Shown here: positions 46,640 through 58,599 of the stretch, piece after piece
Layout of the letters: the number at the start of each line of letters is the position of its first letter
How positions within the stretch are numbered: position 1 is the stretch's first letter
NCBI GenBank assembly: GCA_036346205.1
Contig: JARFJB010001495.1
Span: forward strand, 410,001-474,000
Origin: Vesta saturnalis
Lineage: Eukaryota; Arthropoda; Insecta; Coleoptera; Lampyridae
Reading direction: 5' to 3'
Length of the DNA: 64,000 nt
Notes under the pieces: generated by a model
What the model was told of the DNA's origin: nothing
The model's database searches: none
Seen by the model: only the letters and a program-made list of their open reading frames with translations
Position numbers and translations under genes: made by a program

Positions 46640-49397
46640 TCAGCACCGTAGCGAGACTACCGGGGGCGCTGGGACAACTCTCATCGATGCGGTCCCTTCT
46701 ATAGTTAGAAATGAAATATAAATTATAACGTGGCACCTTAGCATATTTCTTACCACGCCACAACGTAAAACCCCCCAAAATGTAAAAAATAATTGTATTT
46801 TTGATCTTATTAAAAATGTTTTTCCTTGATTGCTTGGCTGCAAATTTATAATATCATCAAAATCAATTTGTCGACTTCTATCATTCTGGATTGATAGAAC
46901 TGCTAATTCACTCAGTCTGTCCTGGGTCATAGAACTAAACAAGTAGATTAATTTTAGTTTTGAGAAACTCCTTTCCGCCTTGGCTACAGTAACTAGCAGA
47001 GTGAGGTACATGATGCATGCTTTTAAGCGGCTATGAAAAATAGTTCTCACTCAAAGCAATTGTGAAGCGAAAAGTGGTGTAACGTCTTCCTAGAAAATTT
47101 CATCCCTTTTTCTTTCCATCCTCTATTGCTATAAATTGAGAATGTATAAACACTTAAATGAAAGAAATAGTTTCTAATTTCCACAAACTCATTTCATGAA
47201 TTACAATTGTTTCGACACACAGTGTCTTCTTCAGATTCAATCTTAAGCTAACTTACAAGTTTACAAAATACTTAACCTATACTAATTGTGGTGGGAGGTT
47301 GACTACTACTAACTAATAGTGTCATGAATAGGGAAGGTCAAACAATGTCGAATAGTATAAATCAATTTGATCGTTTAATAACAAACCTGTATTTTTGTTT
47401 TAAAAAATTTCTAATGATTCTAAAACGCCTAATCTTTTACCTTTGTTTTCAACATGCAAAATTCTTATCGTAAATGTGATTTTTTAAGTTCAAATGTGAC
47501 GCATAGTTAGAAGTTTCAGTATTGTTTTTATACGAAATACGGAAACACGTTTACTAAAACTTCTACCTGTTTGTCATATGTAGTATTTATCACAACTACC
47601 GCAATTTAGTCTGTATACTCCTGAATAATTTTCCTTGTGATTTTTGGATTTATTGTTTTCTATGTTTTGCTACATTTGTATGTTATATTCAAATAATTCG
47701 CATAATTAGTTGTCAACCTCCCGCCACAATTAGTATAGGTTAAGTACTTTGTAATGTTGTGCGTATCGAAACAATTGTAATTCATTGATGAGTTTGTGTA
47801 AATTAGAAACTATTTGTTTAATTTAAGTGTTAATATGAATTTTCATCAAGTAAAAGCCAGCACAGTTCAATTGGAAATGTATAACTTTATAAGTTCCCAG
47901 AATAATTTTCATTCCAGAAAACCTGCACGTTAATTATGAAAATGCAGTGTCAATAAATGGGTAATACACTTCCACTTTGAAACGGCTTTTCGGATCAGTA
48001 AGTTTCTCATCTTGCGCCAGCTCATCGAATGACGCCTTGCCTTCTTTTGTCTAATGCTGTTGAGTTCTGTTGGAATACCCCATCGCTTACATACCTCTTC
48101 AGCTTCTACTATAACATCATCTTTTAATTTTGGCACTTCAGATAAAACATGCGTTGTAAAGTTTTGTGAGCACTGTTAAAATGAATGTTTTCCTGCTGAA
48201 GTAATTTATTTAATTATCTTGCACTGGATAGACAACGTGACTACAAGATTGAACCATTGGATTTTTTTCTGTAGCTCTATTGCCTCATTTACTGCTTATT
48301 TATATTTTATTTTATTTATATTTACTGCTTTATTTACCTGTTAAAAAAATTTTTCCTAGCGATTTCACTACGTCGCCGAATCGCTCCTTCAATGCATAGA
48401 TGGTGTTATATTGTTCAGGCCAACGAGTAGGATTAAGTTTTTTCAATGTGACTTTTTGTGATTCCGAAATATTCGGCCGCTCGCTCCATCCCACTATACT
48501 GTGCAAATCTTAATTTTTTTCGGTTTGTCACTATTGTCTTTGATTACTGGAACGTATTGACATATCTCAATTGAGCTATTTTGGAGGTATCTTGTGCTGT
48601 ATCGAAAATAATGGAATAATATGAAGCATTTCTGATCTTGGCTTCGATGTTATTCATTACTGCCTGCGACAAAAGTGAGATAAATTCATTTTAGATCGAT
48701 GGGTACAAATACTCCATAGATCTCTGAGGAAGATTAATTATTACATGCACCACCGGATCATATTTTGCGAGTAGTTCGATGATTGACGAAAAGTTTTCTT
48801 TTGTATTGCTCTACATGTCTTCATTTGAACGTTGAAATGGCAGATGGCAAGTCGCTAATATCAATATAACATCGAGTATTCTATGTGGAATTTTTCTCCA
48901 GAATGAGCATACTGTTTTAAAGTTTTCCTAATTGTGCTATTTTGTTGCTATTATTCAAGAATGATAGTAAAAAGGGCATGGTGTTGGGAATATTCACTCT
49001 CTTCGAAAGCTTTTCCAGCCTATAATTCCAGTAAAACTTCATGCGCCTTGGTAACCAGTGACTAATTTTTAATGAAACAGCCAACAAGGTATACAATACA
49101 CTTAGTCTAATTTCTGATAGTTCTAATAGCTCTAATAGTTTAACCAAAAATCTTTTTAATTTCAATCCAGACTTTGTATTACATGTGTTCTATGCGCTGG
49201 AGAAAAATACTTCATCTTGGTTTTTAGGGAAGGAGCCCTATGATTGATTTGGCCCATAATAATCTTTTTATTTATTATTTATAATGAATGTCACTTACCA
49301 CCGTTAACTGCTGTGGCAGGTTACGAATTGACGAACCGCGTCTCTTTTTATTCTGCCGTTTCAACCATCCATTTGGATAATTGTATTTTATATTCAT
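46640..49397 (-). pseudogene. Second hAT transposase (DUF4371/hATC), split by Penelope fragment
   Basis: The minus strand starts at ATG 49397 (MNIKYNYPNGWLKRQNKKRR), the Lys/Arg-rich start typical of ZMYM-like hAT proteins, followed by a GTAAGT donor near 49299. The TTF-like region lies at about 49165-48930. The DUF4371 part includes EYLYPSI then NEFISLLSQAVMNNIEAKIR and NASYYSIIFDTAQDTSKIAQ (about 48700-48550). Next come VTLKKLNPTRWPEQYNTIYA (about 48450) and VPKLKDDVIVEAEEVCKRWG (48136). After an interruption at 47110-47850 comes the hATC domain LTLLVTVAKAERSFSKLKLI, RLSELAVLSIQN (about 46990-46890). Stops and shifts occur throughout. CCGTAGCGAGACTACCGGGG just left of the gene (46648) looks like hAT subterminal sequence, but I could not pair it with a right end. 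Confidence 0.87.
47110..47850 (-). mobile_element. Penelope-like fragment: GIY-YIG domain between inverted arms
   Basis: Arms at about 47150-47312 and 47707-47838 are inverted copies (ACTTAACCTATACTAATTGT, GGGAGGTTGAC, with the ACAATTGTTTCGA core). Between them the minus strand encodes a worn GIY-YIG nuclease domain: SGVYRLNCGSCDKYYI, one stop, QTGRSFSKRV, then in shifted frames NNTETSNYASHLNLKNHIYD and ILHVENKGKRLGVLESLEIF. This is a different family from 14250-15199. No RT is left. It sits inside the second hAT gene. Confidence 0.82.
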
Positions 49398-50925
49398 TTT
49401 TGGATGACTCAAACACAATAGCAACAGAACAAAAAACGTAGAGTAATGATTTGCACTGGCACTGGAAGCGTATAGCGTAATGGACGTTAGGAGATTAGAC
49501 CATTCCTTCCATGTTATTCTATGAAAGACGAATCTGGCCGCGACCGGATCGGAAATCGGGAAGCGTCGCAGTTGAGGATTCGTGGAACGCGCCGAATTTG
49601 CGGTTTTTATTAGTCACGGGGTGGATAGGGCCCCATGACCATAAGGCAAAAAATAATTTCAATAAAATAAAATAATTTTTAATTTATTATTTGAATAGGA
49701 TGAAATGAATGCTGTTATATTATACATCAAGAGAGAGAAATGCAAAAGTTTTCCCGCGGTGCAATTTTTGCCCTAAGGGCAATCGCCAAGGGGTACAACC
49801 CACCAAGGGAAAAAGTATGTCGCTCCAGAGGTGTATACACTATATTTTTTGCATCAGCGCAGACGTTTACCTAGTTTTTAACAGATTTAAAAGTTTTCAC
49901 TTCTAAACTAGGGAATAAAATATAATGGCAAGTTTGACTATTTGAGTAATAGTAAATGTCTATAAACGTAAGGGAATTTTCATTTACATTATTTCCCTAA
50001 GGAGTAAAACACTATTTCACTCTCTGCTTTGTGCCCATAGAAACAGACTTTTATTCTCGCGAGTACAAAAAAAAAGGACTAATTTTTCCGAAAATTTTCG
50101 CCAAAACTAAGTATTGATTCCAACATTTATGCTCCTTTTAAAATTATTCATATTTCCGCCATTGAATCCTTTCTATTTCGTGGTGCTACTGTACAACTTA
50201 GCTTTAAATATACAAGTACTTTAGATTAGTAATTTTTAGGTGTAAACATTGCTTTAATTTTATTTGGCAAATTGTTTAATAATACCCATTTATTTCTTCT
50301 GACAGTTCCTTAATCTTAAGCAGAATAAAATAGTTAACATTTAGAAGAATCTTAAAACAGTTTGATGAATAGATTCAGTGATTTTATTTAATAGAAGTAA
50401 TAATACCCTATGCAATGTAATTTATTCCACTACAATCCGGTTATACAAAAAAAATGTAAATCATCTTAAAAGGTGACAATTTATTTTCTGTATGCCTGAC
50501 ATTTGTATTGTTGCAAATAGCATGCAATTACGTCTCGGTTACATCTAGATTTACGTTACACCGGTTATTTCTAGTGAAATACATATGTTGTTGATGGAAA
50601 ATATATCCTAGATGTTACATTCACAATTTTTAAACACATTCGCACATTTCTCATACACCTGCCTCATACTTAAAGTAGCAAACTGTAATTTATAAATCTT
50701 CTAGTTTGAAAAAATTGTTACAATCTTTTTTGTAATAGTTAGGTTTGATTTTTCTGTTTTTATTTACTTTTGAAAGAATATATTAAAAATAACATGTTAG
50801 ATTAATACCCACCTTCCAAGAAATCATGCACAGCATGCAATTTTACCCAAAATTGTTGAGAACATTATTGAACATCTATCACACATTGTTAGATTAACAG
50901 GATTTTTTTTGTTGTATTTTAAAGC
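49398..50925. other. Spacer; GC-richer patch at 49440-49640, otherwise nothing
   Basis: 49440-49640 is GC-richer than its surroundings (CGCGACCGGATCGGAAATCG, GGGGTGGATAGGGCCCC) and could be the outer end of the second hAT element. The plus-strand frame at 49709-49906 has no known motif. The rest is AT-rich with no feature. Confidence 0.4.
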
Positions 50926-51606
50926 AATGAAAGGTTTTATTTCTAGTCACGTGTATACGTCAGAAGCAATCCTGTATTATTACACTGAAAATAACGTCTA
51001 GTGATTATGGCCGAGCATTTTTCGATGTAGCTTTCGTTAGTGTTGATTGATAAATTAATATAGCTCCATTTCTGTGTTTCAATTAACTATTAAATTAAAT
51101 ATGAGTCAACAAATAATCTAGTTGAATATAACTCGAGAACGATAAATTAGAAAACAGTTAAGACAGATTTCTTCTCAAGCTTGTTGCCATTTGGCGGGTT
51201 CTGTCTATTGGCAACAAGCTTTCGAGAATCTATTTAATTATTTCCATTATTCTCACTCTCTTGTTATATTACTACTGATCATATTTGACCATTGAAAGGT
51301 TTTATATCTAGTCACATGTATACGTCAGAACAAATCCTTGCTCTGAGTATAAATTATTACTGTTGGAACTACCCTTAGTACGCCAACAATTTATCCTGTG
51401 TTTGGATTAAATGTGCGAGTCAAAAAAATAATCTAGGCACGTCAGTAAGAATAAATTGGAAAATAATTTTCCAGGTTCTTTGTCAAACTAATTAGTTATT
51501 TGGTAATAGCTATTTCAGCCTTGTGTGCTGTCGTGTCTATTGTCTAGCAACTATCGAAAATAACTTTCTTTGCTCTCACCCCCTTGTTATATTATCACTG
51601 ATTATT
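50926..51606. repeat. Tandem duplication of a non-coding segment, about 360-base period
   Basis: 50926-51280 and 51288-51606 are diverged direct repeats sharing TGAAAGGTTTTAT-TCTAGTCAC, GTATACGTCAGAA, AATAATCTAG and TTGTTATATTA-CACTGAT. Each copy holds a small inverted pair, clearest in the first (AGCTTGTTGCCA / TGGCAACAAGCT at 51178-51222). There is no coding frame. Confidence 0.7.
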
Positions 51607-51636
51607 TAACTTCTAATTATAGTAATAATATTACTG

Positions 51637-51833
51637 TCTCGGTGGTAGAATGGTTAGAATGATGCGTATCATCCCATCGGCTTCAAACCTGACCGAGGTA
51701 GCCGTTTTTTTCTAAAACGGCTTTTCGGATAGGAAGTAAATCTGTAGGTCCCGTAGTAATACGATGTTTAGCACCTTAAAGATCCCTTACTAAAGGTGGA
51801 ATTACTTTAGTCGGGCAAACTTCTAGTAACGGG
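51637..51833 (+). mobile_element. tRNA-derived SINE, left part (interrupted by Polinton)
   Basis: 51637-51699 can fold roughly as a shortened tRNA. The outer stem GTCTCGG pairs with CCGAGGT, and a D-arm-like GTAGAATGGTTAGAAT and a B-box-like GGCTTCAAACCT lie inside, followed by a T run. The body ACGGCTTTTCGGATAGGAAG, CTGTAGGTCCCGTAGTAA and CACCTTAAAGATCCCTTA resembles a common invertebrate SINE core. The SINE is cut at 51833 by the Polinton and resumes at 59532. Classification is by recalled pattern, so the family name is left open. Confidence 0.6.
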
Positions 51834-52436
51834 AGTAGAACACCGGCACCTTATTTTTCACTTTTGACCTTGGGAATTCCCAAGGTTAGACACAATTCCT
51901 GCCCCCTGGGACACCTTGGCTGCCATTTTTTTGTACTCGCCCACGTCTGGAGCTTATTTTTGCCTTGAGATTAACCTTGGGTTTGGCCTTGGAGTTGGTC
52001 TAGGGGTTGACATCGGAGTTGGCCTTGCGCAGGGAATTTGTATTCTAATAAAGGGTCCTAGTGTTGTAAGGCTGTTATAGGAACCCGTTCGCGGACTTCG
52101 CCCCTGTCATAAAGAAAATTGTATTCTAATAATTGGGAAGAAGAATTAATAGATAATACATGTAAAGATGATGACAAGTGTTTTTCATAATAAAAAGATG
52201 TTATTTAACCTGTGTTTTATTATTATTAATATTTATTAGGACCAGTCTTTAAGTCTGAATTTTAACCGTTATCTGAATAATGACATTGACATTGTAAATA
52301 AAACCACCTTCAGTATAAAACGGATGAACCATGCATTTTAATGGATGATATTTTAAGATGACCTTGTATTATTGATATTTTCTAGAGGTGATCGACTTTA
52401 GATTTTTTAAATTAAGTTAACATGTATTTATTTATG

Positions 52437-52860
52437 GTTATTAAAATTGTTACAGGTAACGTAAGACCAAAAATGAAATATGAATGAAAATGATTAAACC
52501 GTATTATTGATAGAAGCAGATGGCCTTGGTGTTTATGTCTATCTAACATGAAGTTTAAATATCATTCTACCGGGTATAAATCTTTTTACAATGTGGTTTA
52601 TTTTTCGTAGCGAGTTTATTGTAAAAGAGAGCATGATTGTTATTAAAATTATTACAGGTAGCGTGAGACTAAAAATCAAATATGAATGAAATGATTAAAC
52701 CGTATCTCTGAGAGAAGCAGATAGCCTTTGTATTTTTTAAAGCTGGTGTTTATGTCTATCTAACATGAAATTTAAAGATCACCCCTCCGAGAATAAATGT
52801 TTTTGTTTTACAATGTGATTTTTCGTAACGCATTTATTATAAAGAAACTGCATAATTGTT
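52437..52860. repeat. Duplicated block inside the left Polinton TIR
   Basis: 52437-52636 and 52637-52860 are direct repeats sharing TTATTAAAATT-TTACAGGTA, TATGAATGAAA and ATGATTAAACCGTAT, and GTTTATGTCTATCTAACATG. The right TIR has this segment only once (about 58840-59010), so the duplication arose in the left arm. Confidence 0.85.
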
Positions 52861-52929
52861 ATTAAAACTATTACATTTCTATTAATTTGAGGGTTGTGGC
52901 GTTTACCTATATACGGATTTTATTACAAC

Positions 52930-54262
52930 AACGTACTGACTTTATCTTGAGAAAGTCACCTTCAACATTATACATATAAATGTGTAATTAAGTTGCCGGT
53001 TTGCTTTACAAAACAGTCTTTAAACAATTTTCACCTTAAGAGTGTTAAATTATATGTACAAGGTTTAACCAGAAATAAAATGCATTAATCCGTTAATTAA
53101 TAAATACTAGTGTGAAGACATTTTCAGCTGTCAAGACTTTTTGGGGTGAGTGCACTTCCCTTATTTTCAAAACTAAGAGCAACGTGATTTAACTCATCTG
53201 GATCTTCATAAAGAACGTCACTATCAGTCTCAGGAGTTCGAGACTCATTTATCTTACCAATTTCATCTTTTTTATCTTGAGCGGTTATATTGTAATAGCT
53301 CATTAATAAGTAAAACAGCTAATATATGCCTTATAAATTGTTTACGTTTCATTGTGTACTCCTTGTAATAGTGCTATCAACTATCAATTAAAAGTAAATA
53401 TTGATGGTCGACTGTAACAATTTACAATATACTTATTTTACCTTGAGAAAAAGTCACCTTCAGCATTATACATATAAATGAGTAATTAACTTACCGGTTC
53501 GCTTTACAAAACGCTTTAAAGTGATTTTCTCCTTGAGAATGTTAAATCATATGTACAAGGTTTAAGCCGAAATAAAATGCATTAAATGGTTACACATATG
53601 CATTATAAATTGGTTACGTTTCATTGTGTACTCCTTTTAATAGTGTTATCAATTAAAAATAAATATTGAAGATCGACTGTTAAAATTATATGTACAAGGT
53701 TTAAACAGAAAATAAATACATTAATACGTTTATTAATACACATACGTATTGTCTGCATTTCATTATGAACTCCTTTTAATAGTGTAAAGATTGTTTGAAT
53801 TTTAATAATTAACGTTTTAAAATCAATTGTATTACTTTTAGTATCCTGATTGAATTACGTAAAATTGATTATTGATATGGAATATCATGCTTTCTTTAAA
53901 AACAGTAAAATATATTCATAGCCATAATACCGATTAAAAGTAACTACTCTTTATTTATTAGATCAGGGATGCAAAAAAGGTGCTACGTCTAACAGTAAAT
54001 GATCGAAAACATCCCAACTCTAGGTAATCCACAATTTCCTATGTTAAATACTAATGTGAAGACATTTTCAGCAGTCAAGACTTTTTGGGGTGGGTGCACT
54101 TCCCTGATTTTCAAAACTAAGAGTAACGTGATTTAACTTATCTGGATCTTCATAAAGAACATCACTATCAGTATCAGGAGTTCGAGATACATTTATCTTA
54201 CCAATTTCATCTTTTTCATCTTGAGCGGTTATATTGTAATAGCTTATTAATTAGTAAAACAG
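52930..54262. repeat. Mosaic of duplicated blocks inside the Polinton
   Basis: The block ACCTTCA-CATTATACATATAA ... ATGTACAAGGTTTAA occurs at 52968-53090 and 53455-53580, with part again at 53680-53730. ATAAATTG-TTACGTTTCATTG ... CTCCTT-TAATAGTG occurs at 53332-53400 and 53602-53670. The segment 53110-53310, with its small reading frame, recurs at 54053-54262. The blocks are all in direct orientation, which suggests repeated slippage or unequal exchange. Confidence 0.8.
53124..53303 (-). CDS. Small Polinton ORF, 59 residues, unknown function
   Basis: The minus strand from ATG 53303 to the stop at 53124 encodes a short, hydrophilic, acidic protein starting MSYYNITAQDKKDEIGKI, with ESRTPETDSDVLYEDPDEL in the middle and ending SALTPKSLDS. 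A second copy at 54068-54246 keeps the same frame open over the same length with mostly conservative changes (TPDTDSDVLYEDPDKL), although its ATG has become ATA. Retention of an open frame in two diverged copies hints at a real exon. I do not recognise the family. It could be the last exon of a spliced Polinton gene or a minor ORF. Confidence 0.45.
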   Translation of the reverse strand: MSYYNITAQDKKDEIGKINESRTPETDSDVLYEDPDELNHVALSFENKGSALTPKSLDS

Positions 54263-54359
54263 CTAATATCCCTGATACTGCTTCATAATAATAATAATAC
54301 TCATTCGGTGGTAATTGCACTGTAAATACATGCAGCGGATATTATACGATCTTTATTTG

Positions 54360-54964
<605 letters not shown>

Positions 54965-55032
54965 CCGCGATTATATTTTACAGTACTAAGCTACACTTCG
55001 AGAAATGGATAACTTCACCGCATTATAGAGAT

Positions 55033-55255
55033 TGATGCTGAATATGATTTTGACATCATCGATGAGATGAAGAACCTACGAGGGGCGATACGAGCTAGGC
55101 TTGAACGGAGGCAGAGACGGTTCGTCGAGGAGGACGTCGCTCTGGAGCAGCACGAGATTCGGGTGCGTCGCCTTTTAGTCGGTAAAAGAAGAGACGTACA
55201 GTCCGAGGAGGGTATCAGAAGTTCAAGAAAAATAAAAATAAAGGGTCGACAATAA
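55033..55255 (+). CDS. Short basic, charged ORF inside Polinton, unknown
   Basis: The frame through 55067-55255 is open and can be extended upstream to about 55026 without an ATG. It reads EIDAEYDFDIIDEMKNLRGA, then IRARLERRQRRFVEEDVALE and VRRLLVGKRRDVQSEEG, and ends in a Lys/Arg tail. It is strongly charged with likely alpha-helix or coiled coil (ExxhRxRLERRQRR). GC content is much higher than the flanks, unlike random DNA here. I do not recognise the family. It may be an exon of a Polinton structural or accessory gene. Confidence 0.45.
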
Positions 55256-55289
55256 CATAATGGTTGGCATTCCGGCTCCATAGTTGCAG

Positions 55290-55578
55290 CTAGCGTGGGG
55301 GCGGAATAGAGACGCACCAGTGGACACGAGCATCGACGACGGCACTGGGAAGATTGAAGGAGGCCACAACGTCAAGTGATATAGATAGTGGCAGGGGTGA
55401 CTCTATACCGGAGCAACTCCCTAGGACAACACCCACTCCCCCTCTAAATTATTACGAGGACCTGGCCCCAATACCACCACCAGTCGACAAAGAAGAAGAG
55501 GTACACCAGCCACAGCAGGCAGCATCGATCAGATCGATAGGTCCGCACCGCCATGAGTATAGGGGAAGGTATCAGTAG
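55290..55578 (+). CDS. Pro/acidic-rich ORF inside Polinton, unknown
   Basis: An open plus-strand frame from the stop before about 55300 to the stop at 55576, with no clear ATG. It contains SSDIDSGRGDSIPEQLPRTT, PTPPLNYYEDLAPIPPPVDK and EEEVHQPQQAAS. Its low-complexity, proline- and glutamate-rich nature suggests a disordered region. It follows the charged ORF at 55033-55255 in the same orientation, and the two may be parts of one gene. Function is unknown. Confidence 0.4.
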
Positions 55579-55727
55579 CTCTATACTAGAGTCGCTCTTT
55601 AGGACACCACTCATTGCCTTCCCCTCGTCTCTACCAAGAGTTTAATTACGGGGATGTGGAAGGCATGGATCTGATTTTAAGAGGATTTACTTATATAAAT
55701 AAATAAATGATTTTTCTTTATATGCTA

Positions 55728-58300
55728 TTTATTTATCCCTTATATCCAAACGGTAGTCTCAAAGTTCTCAATCCTTCGTCGTTTAGAGTAACTTATTCTA
55801 TACTGTTTAGATTAATGCCTACTTAATACATTGTAACATCTGTCTCTAACTGTTTTCCTATCGTTATATACATAAAGAGAGTCTGTACTATTCCTAAGCA
55901 TCATGTCTTTCATCGATTCAAAGTTTATAACACGAGAGTTCTTATACTTTAAGGTAATGCCCTTCACTTTAAACGTTGGTTTAAGTGTCTGATCACTAGT
56001 TGAAAACACATTATAACTGTAGTTGTCAGTCCAGTACTAACAAGCTCAGCTATATAACTTCCTTCACCGTATGCTTCCAGCTCGTCGGTCATCTGGCCAA
56101 GAAAATCTTCACAAGCAGAATTTCAGTCGTCGGGTTTTACCACAAATATGACACTGTCTGTATCATAATACAGAACACGACGGTCCAGCTTCTCCAGATA
56201 ACTATATAGTTTTAAACGTTCATGAGCTGTCGTGTACGTTGCTACGGACACATTTATAGCTTTTAGAGCTTCGCCTTCACCCTCAGGTCTATCCCAATTT
56301 ACAACCACCACATTATCATTAATAAGTATAATGGATTGCACTTGAACCAAAGGATCCGTAAACAATTTGAGAAAGTCCTTTGGCACAGATACAATACTAC
56401 TCTGGGTTAAATTTTCGCGTTGGCCAAACTTACCCCAAAAAGAATTTAACATTAGTTTGGCTAAGTATGTTAAACCAGGATTTTTCTTCATGTTCTCCTC
56501 GTCTAGTTGAATCCCCTCCTTATCGTAATATTCCGTTAGGTAGTTCAACTTCGCGGCTACTGACGTACAATAGCTAGGCAATGCTGAACATTCCTGTTCC
56601 TACGAAACAATGCTCGGGTTCACTACACCCGCATTCTCCTTCATTTAGCTCAGAGCCGCAAGTCTTACATAACACAAACATCAACTTGCATGCATGCAAA
56701 ACAGGGTGATAGAGATTATAGGGCGGTAGTACTCGAGATTTAACGAAACCCATCGCCATTTGCAATGAAATGTTCTTACAATCTAAACCTACATGAATTT
56801 TCGGATGACCTACAGGATATTTACAGTATTTATTTACATCAGGGTATAACGAGCACACGTCATAGTACACTAATACCGTCACACTCATGGTAGAGTTTGC
56901 TGGCATTAGTGCGACCACCGTAAAATGCGTCTCGTGGATTTAAGGGTTCGTTATCTAGGCAGCCTACATTCTGTATAAGCGCTCTGAACTCATGATTTGC
57001 AAGTATTAGTTTTTAAATCGAATTCACGCTTTTCTACTAGATTATAACCGCACTCGCGAAAAAACGCCGCATGGAAGTATTTACATTCAGATTTCGGTCA
57101 ATATTGGTCTGGTTGGGGAAACACTCCTCGCAACCGGGCCAACATCATCCAAGGAATGGTATTTGAATCTGAGCAATAACAGTCGACCTTAACACCTCCA
57201 GGTGTTCTAAACTTGCGAGCTTTCCCGGCATGCTGTGTGGTTACTTGTTGTGAACGTTCCACCCAGCGTAACCACCGTATTTCGACTTTTGATTGTTTGT
57301 CGGCACGCCTGTAACCGCCTTTTGGAATGAGACCAATTGTGTTCTGCTTGAGGAAAAGTCTATGAAACACTTTATTGCATGCGCTAACAATTGTGTTTGA
57401 CCCCTCAAACGGATCGACTTTATTTTGGGTCGTGAAGGTCGACCAGAAACTAGTGCAACCTTTAAAGAGAATCTTAACATCCATCAGGCAATACTTTACA
57501 ATCTCTTCACTCATCTTAAAAACACAATTACTTTGGATCTCAATTGTGTGCCAATCTAAAAATCTGAACGGTAGAACAAATGCAAGCGGTGGCAAAGGAC
57601 CCTCATAGTTATGATTCTCGGATGTGTTGAAGAGAAATGGGAAATATCCCTTGGACTCGGGAAAATGAAAATTTTCGGAAATGCCGAGAGTGGTGTTGGG
57701 ATGAAATTAAGGGAGTCAATAAACCTGATATCGTCGCATTGAACGGAAATTAGTTTTAGACCGTTGGAGATGACCTTGGGCCTCCACCGGTTATTATTAG
57801 TTAGCATGCATCTAAGCACAAAACATCCATCGTACCCCTTCATGTTATGTGCAATGCATGTAACTTTAAATTTTCGCGCTTTCTCGGAAACATACGACAG
57901 AAACAATTCAACAGGATCTTTCCTGAAAATGTGCACTCTTTTGCTACACATCGGACATCGCTCATCCAAACTGTCAGTGCATTGGATACAAACAGAGCAA
58001 ACATTTACGGCCACGCATAGATCTGGGCTCATGCAGAAATCTATCACTCGTCCCCTTACTTACCGTCTCTTGCATGCATTCCAAATCATAAAAGAGATGC
58101 TTTACCATCACCGGTGTCACCTCGACTCTTGTTAATGGGCATATAGCAAAGATGGTCAATAGGTTTTTGGTCCTTGCACGTGGGGCAGCGACTGTATCCG
58201 CATCTATGATTACCCTTTACTTCAATGGTTTTGAGCCACTTCAAACATCTACGTAATTTTTCACATAGCTCAGTGTTCTTGTGGTTTCTAAGACACTACG
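55728..58300 (-). pseudogene. Polinton protein-primed family B DNA polymerase, broken
   Basis: On the minus strand from about 58300: a Cys/His-rich segment (HRCGYSRCPTCKDQ), then the exonuclease domain with Exo I FYDLEC (about 58100), Exo II AHNMKGYDG (about 57850) and Exo III YCLMDVKIL (about 57485). It continues to NPRDAFYGGRTNA-like sequence near 56930. The polymerase palm has motif A YYDVCSLYP (about 56855), motif B KLMLNSFWGKFGQR (about 56445) and motif C YYDTDSVIF (about 56160). The C-terminal part runs through KVKGITLKYKNSRVINFES to LPFGYKG near 55728. These are the signatures of protein-primed polymerases that replicate linear DNA elements. All catalytic motifs remain, but at least four frame changes (near 58020, 57660, 57100 and 56115) and several stops inactivate it. 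Confidence 0.93.
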
Positions 58301-58599
58301 GTGCATAAAAATCTGGTTTTCAAACACGACCTTGTAATTAATCGTATTGTATGCCTTTATCAGCAGCTCGTCGGTCAATAATAATCCGCTGCGAAACAAT
58401 CCCAAAATCTGGTTAGCTGTTAAAAATTAAATGACTACGATAATAACGTAATGCTCTTCAAAACAGAAATAAATTAACCAAACTCAAACGCACGCATTTA
58501 TAGAATATTTCCCAAGGTCAAATTAAATCATTGAAAATTTCGAGGGTGATTTTTTCTCACGGTAAAATCGTTTTATAAAAAATTCCCAAGGCCAGATTA
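58301..58599. other. Polinton spacer between polymerase and right TIR
   Basis: AT-rich, with no coding motif. It contains AATTTCCCAAGGTC- and AAATTCCCAAGGCC-type phrases (about 58506 and 58582) that echo the CCTTGGGAATTCCCAAGG palindrome in the TIRs. Confidence 0.45.

Noticed and set aside
55015..55317. Minus-strand 100-codon frame opposite the charged Polinton ORF
   Set aside because: Ser/Arg/Leu-rich shadow of the more protein-like plus-strand frame at 55033-55255.
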